Source: Takakia lepidozioides (lineage: Eukaryota > Streptophyta > Takakiopsida > Takakiales > Takakiaceae). From it: a DNA stretch of 64,000 bases. Both the position numbers and the translations under genes were made by a program. Of the stretch, positions 57,986-64,000 are shown piece by piece. Positions within the stretch are counted from its first letter, which is position 1. Every line of letters begins with the position of its first letter. A model generated the notes under the pieces. The model saw only the letters and a program-made list of their open reading frames with translations, made no database searches and was not told the origin of the DNA. The stretch covers positions 57,950,756-58,014,755 of the forward strand of contig CM060731.1 in NCBI GenBank assembly GCA_030704615.1. The letters run 5' to 3'.

Positions 57986-58934
57986 CAAAGACAGAAAAAA
58001 GGCAATATTGCGATTCCCCGTCGTCGCAGACCTGTTGGGGCATCGCAATGCCGTCGCAATACCGTCGCAAGGCGACCCCTGGAGGTCGCAATCCCCTGCA
58101 TTTCAATATCTATGATTGCGGATTTTTCCTACGCAATGATTTTTGTTTTAGCTCTATTTTGTTCTGTGAATGCAAACCCCAGACCACTACATCCATGGAA
58201 AAAATTGGACCAAACAAAAATAAAAAAAACAAAGAGTTTCCTTCACTCACTATTGCGGAACTCTTTATGGAGAGTGCATGAAGTTGAAAAGAACTCAACT
58301 TCGGAGTGCAAATGAGGGAAGAAAATATGGTTTTCAGTCCAAATGATTTTTGTTCACTCCCAAAATTTGCACACGCATTGCAAACGCTAAGCATATGGTC
58401 CAATAGTTTCCATGGATGTAGTGGTGCAAGGGTCGAATTCACAGAACAAAACACAACAAAAAAAAAAGTATTACGTAGCAGCAATCCCCAATCCTAGACC
58501 CCCAGGCAAAAGGGCACTTGCGGCGCCCCAGCAGGCTTGCGACTGCGGGGAATCACAATGTCGTCATTGTGGCATTTCTGCGACGTTGGGACGTCGCAAA
58601 CCCCGGCGCGAGCTGGCTCGGCCCTCCCCACGCGCCTAAGTGTGATGAGGTGTTGTTGCGATTCCCGGGCGTCGCAGCCTTGCGGGAGTGTTGCAGAGGG
58701 CACGTGTGACGCCCGGGCGTCGCAACCCCCAGCTTGTTGGCGGGTCATGCCCCAACTGCAGCGACGTAACTGAATCGCAAGTTGGCGAAGCGTCACCGGA
58801 GTGGCGTTGCGGCGACGCATGGACGTCGCAATTTCCGGGCCGGGCGCTCACGCGGCGTAGCAGTCGTAGGAGGGTCGTCACGTCTGGCGCGCTCAGGGTC
58901 CCGACATCGCTAACCCCCCCTAAACGTAGTAGTG
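57985..58934. repeat. CACTA right subterminal and terminal repeat zone
   Basis: GTCGCA/TGCGAC and GCGACG words are dense at 58010-58095 and 58530-58910, matching the left subterminal zone. The terminal inverted repeat ends at 58934 with TAGTG. A separate inverted repeat (58130-58480) is nested in the gap between the two dense patches. Confidence 0.85.
58125..58485. repeat. Large imperfect inverted repeat (foldback insertion)
   Basis: The arm at about 58150-58213 (TTTTGTTCTGTGAATGC, CCACTACATCCATGGAAA, TTGGACCAAA) is matched inverted at about 58395-58455 (TGGTCCAATAGTTTCCATGG, ATGTAGTGGTGC, GAATTCACAGAACAAAAC). The outer parts also pair loosely. The loop is about 180 bp. Confidence 0.75.
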
Positions 58935-60620
58935 TTGGCAATTTCTTTCCAAAGGCTTTTGTAAAACTCCACTGGGAGTCCGTCCAGCCCTGGCGATTTT
59001 CCATTGTGCATCATGGAAATGGCTACCTCTAGCTCCTTTTCTGTGAATGGTCCTTCCAGAGTAACTGCTAGGTCATTGGAGAGGATAGTGGGGGTTTTTA
59101 ACAAGCAGTCTAGTTGATAATGAGATAGAGTCGTGTTTCTCTCAAAACCGCTGTAGAAAAGAGACTGAAAGTATCTTTCTGCCAGTCTTGCTAGCTGTTT
59201 GGGATCAGAGGCGATCTCACCCGAGGTTTGGTCGATAAGTTCAGTGATATTTTGGGTGGATCTACGAAGCTTTGTTTTGTCAAAGAAGTACTTTGTCATC
59301 TTCTCTCCCTTTGTAGACCAGTTGATGCCTGCTTGAAGTTTAAGTTTATGGTCTGTTGTTGATTGCAGGTTTTCGAGGTTTTGTTTGGCTTCTAGATAGG
59401 TCATGTGTGTATGCAGATCACATCTAGGGGATTCTACTCTAGCTTGACAAGCGGAAAGGCATTTTGTCAAGGCTTTGATTTTCCGGGAGCGGGCCAGGGC
59501 TAGTACTTTGTTCATAGCTTGAGCATCGTTGCAGGTGGCTTTGAGCTTGGCTCCGAATTTCGAGGTTGGGTGTCGCGCACCTCACTTCGGTAAGCTCCCC
59601 TTCAAGTCATAGTTACTCGCTTTGATGCGCGCGCCTAACTCCCAACCTGGCTGCCCGGGCCAACTCAGAGCTTCAGCTGCTCACCGGGACATAACAGTCT
59701 CTTTTTTTTCCCCCAACAGACCCTCCACCAATTTGGGCCTAGTGGAAATTCCCTTTGGTAGATGGCAATCCGGAATAGCTCCCCACTTCTTGGTCGCTTT
59801 CCGGCTCGCTCGTTTACTCACTAGTTTTTGGTCACCAACGGGCTTGCATCGTTCTCGGGGTTACTACTCCCTATATATACTTCTGTGACTGTCTGCGGGG
59901 GTTTCACAAACAACCATGCCATTTTATGGCAAACCACCACGAAGACCCTCGATTCCGGGTGATGAGTCGCGGTGAGTCTTGGCCCATCCACCACGGCCCC
60001 ATTGGACCGTGATGAGTCCCAAGACTCCCCACGACTCCCACCACAAGGTCTCCGCCCCATGGTGAGTCCTATGCCACCCCCACTAAGTCCCACTAAGCTA
60101 CCACCACCCCTTGTGGAGCCACCCCCACCGCAACCCGGTGTGCGGGGCTCTACCTAGTGAGCGCCTCCGCCTCCTTGAGTGCCTTGGGCACTCAAGGGTG
60201 CTTCAGCCCCCCGTACCTATTGCTGCCACCGCCCCCACCACAGGGGCAGCCCCTCTACGTCCCGACCCCATGCCCTCAAGGCAAAGGGCCGCGACATTGG
60301 GTCTCTAGCAAGCAAGCCTGCTTGAGACCATGCTTGAACAAGGCCTTGTTTGAAGGAGGTGAGTTTTAGCAAGGAGGAGTTCATTTTATATGTGCATCTC
60401 CCTCTAGACTGAGTGTTAGGGATATTGAGGGATGCTGAAACTAGGGCGTGGTCAAAACCTTGTTGAATCGGAGCCTGAGGATTTCTTGAGATCCATTGAG
60501 CCAGATTTAGAGATGTGTAGAATCTATCTAGTCTGGCCATTTGTAAGTGAGGGAGCGATCTGTTGTTTGACCAGGTAAATGCGGGGCGGTTAGAGTTGGG
60601 GTGAGAGGAGGTCCTGGGGG
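58935..60620 (-). mobile_element. LINE, 5' part: endonuclease end to start of RT
   Basis: The other half of the LINE at 35.6-38.17 kb. From about 60600 the endonuclease C-terminus is read (AFTWSNNRSLPHLQM, ARLDRFYTSLNLAQW, FDHALVSASL; the usual S-D-H is F-D-H). 59560-58940 carries the region before RT (YFDKTK-type block, LARLAERYFQSLFYS) and the first RT motif NGKSPGLDGLPVEFYKSLWK. A foreign stretch of about 0.75 kb (59570-60310) interrupts it. The reading frame at 58938 joins exactly to 38166 once the CACTA element is removed. The 5' end (ORF1 and most of the endonuclease) is missing beyond about 60620. Confidence 0.9.
59570..60315. other. Insertion of unknown type inside the LINE
   Basis: It separates the LINE blocks SFKQGLVQAWSQAG (60350-60310) and TSKFGAKLKATCNDAQ (59570-59520), which should be adjacent. 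It contains CTATATATAC at about 59869-59878 and many GATGAGTC/GACTC words. It could be a solo LTR (the left side begins near TGTCGCGC, the right side ends near CTAGCA), but I could not find a target duplication. Confidence 0.5.
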
Positions 60621-60629
60621 GTGCACTCT

Positions 60630-60905
60630 TTATAAAATGTCCGTATCACGTGCGTTCGCCGCCTAATAAAAAAACCCCCCTCTATACGGGTCCTTGGATC
60701 ATTTATACCCCCTCTGTACATACATTTTGAAGATTATAAAACCCCCTCCTGTAAATATATAGAAATTTGTAATTTAAAAAAAATACCCCCTTCTGTATGT
60801 ATATTTCCCTTTTCAATAATTAAAAAATACCCTCAAATATGTATATGTATGTTTTAATATTATATCAAGTTTATTCATTTAAAAATAAAATAAAATCTAA
60901 TAAAT
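60630..60905. repeat. AT-rich degenerate tandem repeat
   Basis: Three to four diverged units of about 55-60 bp built on CCCCCTYTGTAYATA followed by AATTATAAAA-like filler (near 60698, 60742, 60784 and 60828). Confidence 0.5.
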
Positions 60906-61303
60906 TAATTAAAAAAATTGTTTGCCCTCGATAAAACTTGTTGTGGAATCTCACTTTGAACAATAATCAGATGCCGAGAGGAAAAGGACATTGTCAATGC
61001 CCTATGTGCAAGAGGCCTGAAGAAAGTTTCTATTTTCTGATATGCAGTCTTGGGTATTTCATCAGAGAGTGACCCTCTTGAAGACCAAGACCTAGTCACT
61101 GCACCTCTGTTTATCAACTAGGACAGTTTCTGAACTTGTTCTACAGTTTCAACCTTCGCAAGGTCCAATTATGTTCAAAACCTACTATTGAGAATTCCTC
61201 TCCAAAAAGAGATTTCGTGCGCCTTTGCTGCCACTGTTGGAGTCCAACCTGACTCGCAGTTGACAGAGTTCAATACATTCAATTAGATGACAAGCATTTC
61301 ATT

Positions 61304-63610
61304 TCACCAATACTCCCCACAAGAACAAACACCATTTTGGAAGTGGTGAAAGCGGTTTGCATCCCGTACAACAATCTCTTGCTTAGCTATCTTTGAGATG
61401 AATTTGGTGGTTGTGTGGCAATCACCACACATCCGAAGATTCTTGATGATCCCTAAAGACATCCCAGAGGGTGTGTTGATAAGCCCAAAAACAATGGCCA
61501 GCTTCTCATTGTGGTGGCAAAGAGACGATTCTTTAAGCTCTTCCTCAACATCATGCAATGCAAAGTGCGGGCTTCACCCCTTCGCACATCATTTGCTCAT
61601 AGGTCTCCAAAGCCTCCATCCCGCACCCTTGCTGTGCATATCCTGCAATCATCGCACTCCACAACAGCACATCTCGTTCAGCCATACCGTCGAACACTCC
61701 CTTCATACATGTCCACGAGGGTACTGTTCAGAATGACATTTGATACAATTGCAGATCTAACAATGTCGCCATGGACCTCTTTGCCCTTTTCCAAAGCTGA
61801 TAGACTTACACACGCATTGCAAATGTACACAAACGTGATGTGGTCGGGCTTCACCCCTTCCCCCATCATTTGATCATAGGTCTCCAAAGCCTCCATACCA
61901 CGTCCCTGCTGTGCATACCCTGCAAGCATCGCACTCCACGACACCACATCTCGTTCAGCCATGGAAACTCCCTTCGCATCCTTAATGCACCCACATTTGG
62001 CATACATGTCCACCAGGGGAGTGTTCAGAATGACATCTGGTACAATTCCAGCTTTGACAATGTCACCATGGACCTCTTTCCCCTTTTTCAGAGCTCCCAG
62101 GCTTGCACACGCATTGCATCCTGCTAACATTATATTCCACGTGATCAAAGATCGTTGAGGCATTCTGTTGAACACTTGGTGAGCATCAATGATGCTCCCG
62201 CACATAACATACATGTTGACAAGGGTGTTGAGAAGAAAAACATTTGACGTGAATCCACTTTGGATGATGTGAGTATGCACCTATTTTCCAACTTCCAGAC
62301 CAGTGTTGGACTGGTATCAAGTTTTTTACATACCAGACTAGTCCTGGTACCAGGCGTATCACAAAACTTTCATACCAGTCTGGTCTCTATAATGGTGGAT
62401 GTATTTTTTTCCAGATACTGGTATGAATATGAGTATCATGACCACAATACCAGCTGGTATGAGATATCAACTCTGGTATCATTCCAAAGCCATCTTGAGT
62501 TACAAATTTGTCAAGTGGCAAGTATCAAGTGAAAACAAATAAAATATACATAAGAAGTAAATATACATAAGTACGAATATATAGGCATATGTACACATAA
62601 ATTAATTCAGTATACATACCAGAGTAAATGAGGAAGACGATGGGGGAGTACGGGTATTGTGGCTGGTATGAAAGAACTGATACCAGCCTGGTCTGGTATC
62701 TGACCAAGTATTCTCCCAAATGATACCAGACTGGTCTGGTATCTAATACCAGTGCATATACCAGTATTATGTACCAGTCCTTCACCTATATACCAGTCCA
62801 ACACTGTTCCAGACCTTCCATCTTGATGCACTTAAGCAAGAGACAGACATACATATCTGAATCTGGTGAAATGCCTTGTGATGTGGTTAGGCTTCACCCC
62901 TTCCCCCATCATTTGCTCATAGGTCTCCAAAGCCTCCATCCCGTGCCCCTGCTGTGCATACCCTGCAAGCATCACGTTCCACGACACCACATCTCGTTCA
63001 GCCAGAGTGTTGGAAACTCCCCTCACATCCTTAACGCACCCACATTTGGCAAACATGTCCACAAGGGCAGTGTTCAAGATGACATCTGGTACAATTCCAG
63101 CTTGCACCCAGGCTTTCACACGCATTGCAAACACAAACAAATGTGATGTGGTTGGGCTTCACCACTTCGCACATCATTTGCTCATATGTCTCCAAAACAT
63201 TCCTACCACACCTATGCTTGGTAAATCCTTTCAACATAATATTCCACGTGATCAAAGATCATTGAGGCATTCTGTTGAACACTTGGTGAGCATCCCTGAT
63301 GTTCCGGCACTTCACATACAGGTTGACAAGGGTGTTGAGTAGAAAAACATTTGGCGTGAATCCACTTTGGATAATGTGAGTGTGCACCTGCTTTCCAGCT
63401 TCGAGACCGTCCATCTTGAAGCACTTAAGCAAGAGACAGACACATATTTGAATCTGCTGAAATGCCTCCTTGGTTTAGAGTCTATAGAGCCTCTGTCAGG
63501 CTGTCGGGAAAACAGGGTGAAATGTGTTGAAGAAGGTGCCTTCATCAGCAGTGCCTGATTTTATCAATTGTGCCGCTACTGCAATCTGAAAACAGTATTC
63601 ATTTTCTGAT
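61304..63610 (-). pseudogene. PPR-DYW pseudogene D, rearranged
   Basis: Read on minus from about 63600, a leader (AQLIKSGTADEGTFF) is followed by two successive N-terminal modules (LEAGKQVHTHIIQSGFTPNV near 63410-63340 and a second near 62815-62230). PPR units of the EALETYEQMMGEGVKPNHI type follow each. The last unit jumps from MMCEGVKPA directly into the DYW domain ([22 protein letters not shown]; ending GEYW at 61304), so the E/E+ part is deleted. Other lesions are a stop at 63259-63261 (CGA to TGA), a 506-bp hAT insertion and the 26-bp deletion near 61,705 (ATGTATG|AAGGGAGTG) shared with pseudogene A. The zinc ligands of the DYW remnant are intact (H-N-E, C-G-D-C). Confidence 0.88.
62301..62806. 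mobile_element. hAT-type MITE, copy 2, inside PPR pseudogene D
   Basis: A 506-bp element with perfect 17-bp inverted ends CAGTGTTGGACTGGTAT and ATACCAGTCCAACACTG. The 8-bp target duplication is TTCCAGAC (62293-62300 and 62807-62814). The paralogous uninterrupted site is preserved in PPR pseudogene A at about 4666-4682 (reverse complement GCTTCCAGACCTTCC), showing one TTCCAGAC as the pre-insertion state. The interior aligns with copy 1 at 2341-2815. Confidence 0.95.
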
Positions 63611-63639
63611 ACACTGTCCGGGGTTCTCTCATTGATAAC

Positions 63640-64000
63640 AGGTGTACGTTGAAGGTTGCAATGACCAAAAGTGCTTCTAATAGAGTCCCACATCAATTCA
63701 ATCTCAAAGAAGTTCGTCCCTTTGACTAGTTGGAGAGCGGTCTTACACATTGGTGATTCAATGGGGCGTGCTCTAGGAAGACAACCAAGGGCAAGGACTT
63801 CAACTGTAGGTGACCAAGTGCAGTGGACTCGTGAGAACTCCCAAACCCTAAACGTTCCATTGTGGACTATATCATAATGGACAAAAATTTGTTCCCCCAG
63901 TGTGCCAATGTGTTGATCGACATAACTGATATTGGTACCTCTGACCACTTCCTGGTTTGGACTGAGATCAAAAGGTGTTTTCCCAACACCAGAGTAGAAA
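63640..64000 (+). mobile_element. LINE endonuclease fragment, runs off the window
   Basis: Near the right edge the + strand reads WTRENSQT, a frame change, then SIVDYIIMDKNLF and DITDIGTSDHFLVWTEI. This is the D-Y-I ... S-D-H end of an AP-endonuclease domain of a non-LTR retrotransposon. It is broken by at least one frameshift near 63840. The rest, including any reverse transcriptase, would lie to the right of the window. It abuts the 5' end of PPR pseudogene D. Confidence 0.7.

Larger units (their letters stand above)
38170..58934. mobile_element. CACTA (En/Spm-type) DNA transposon, 20,765 bp
   Basis: The left end CACTACTATGTTTGGGGG (38170 on) and right end CCCCCCTAAACGTAGTAGTG (to 58934) are inverted copies, both followed inward by GTTTAGCGATG-like or GTTAGCGATG-like sequence. 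The flanking 3-bp repeat is TTG (38167-38169 and 58935-58937). Canonical CACTA...TAGTG ends, a 3-bp target duplication, dense short GCGAC/GTCGC subterminal repeats and a TNP2-type transposase inside all agree. Removing the element plus one TTG restores the reading frame of the LINE across the junction (KEIA|KDFLSMEN). It is probably inactive because its TNP2 gene is broken. Confidence 0.95.

Noticed and set aside
63496-63948. 150-codon minus-strand frame without a known domain
   Set aside because: The plus strand of the same region reads as a LINE endonuclease end (VDYIIMDKN, SDHFLVW), and the minus frame joins PPR-leader sequence to it.

Overview
The window is nuclear DNA of a land plant. 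Evidence: spliced plant genes (a chloroplast-type 3-dehydroquinate synthase, a beta-expansin, a GT47-type exostosin), a large PLS-DYW pentatricopeptide-repeat (PPR) family, and plant-type CACTA, hAT, PIF/Harbinger, LINE, SINE and Gypsy elements. The many near-identical DYW-PPR paralogues and the deep nesting of transposons suggest a seed-free plant with a large genome (homosporous lycophyte or fern rather than angiosperm). That is inference; nothing here fixes the species.

Layout. 0-1 kb: 3' end of a thioredoxin/PDI-like gene. 2.3-2.8 kb: a hAT-type MITE. 3.4-7.6 kb: two broken PPR genes on +. 8.3-8.7 kb: two tRNA-derived SINE-like repeats. 9.2-11.1 kb: 3-dehydroquinate synthase. 13.7-15.1 kb: exostosin-type glycosyltransferase. 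16.7-19.2 kb: an intact 843-aa DYW-PPR editing-factor gene on -. 20.9-23.2 kb: remains of an alpha/beta-hydrolase lipase. 24.4-25.9 kb: a four-exon beta-expansin, followed by a decayed copy (30.5-32.1 kb) and a terminal fragment (34.45-34.7 kb). A hAT-type MITE (28.6-29.1 kb) and a PIF-type MITE (29.7-30.05 kb) lie between them. 35.6-60.6 kb: a minus-strand LINE split by a 20.8-kb CACTA transposon (38,170-58,934). The CACTA has CACTA...TAGTG ends, a TTG target duplication and GCGAC/GTCGC-rich subterminal zones. 61.3-63.6 kb: a third PPR pseudogene on -, with a hAT MITE inside it. 63.65-64 kb: part of a LINE endonuclease running off the end.

Inside the CACTA element are a TnpA-like gene (- strand, 39.1-41.3 kb), a roughly 2.5-kb tandem duplication bounded by G/C-run palindromes (41.5-46.9 kb), a broken Gypsy-type retroelement on - (47.3-54.7 kb), and a broken TNP2-type transposase on + (54.7-57.4 kb). 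The Gypsy remnant carries gag with CCHC knuckles, a protease-like stretch, and a DNMT3-like cytosine-5 DNA methyltransferase domain with motifs I, IV, VI and VIII in order. A DNA methyltransferase inside a retroelement that is itself inside a DNA transposon is the most interesting content of the window.

The host genes are not an operon or pathway. The functional single genes (DHQ synthase, exostosin, DYW-PPR, expansin) are independent; the rest is duplication debris and nested mobile DNA.
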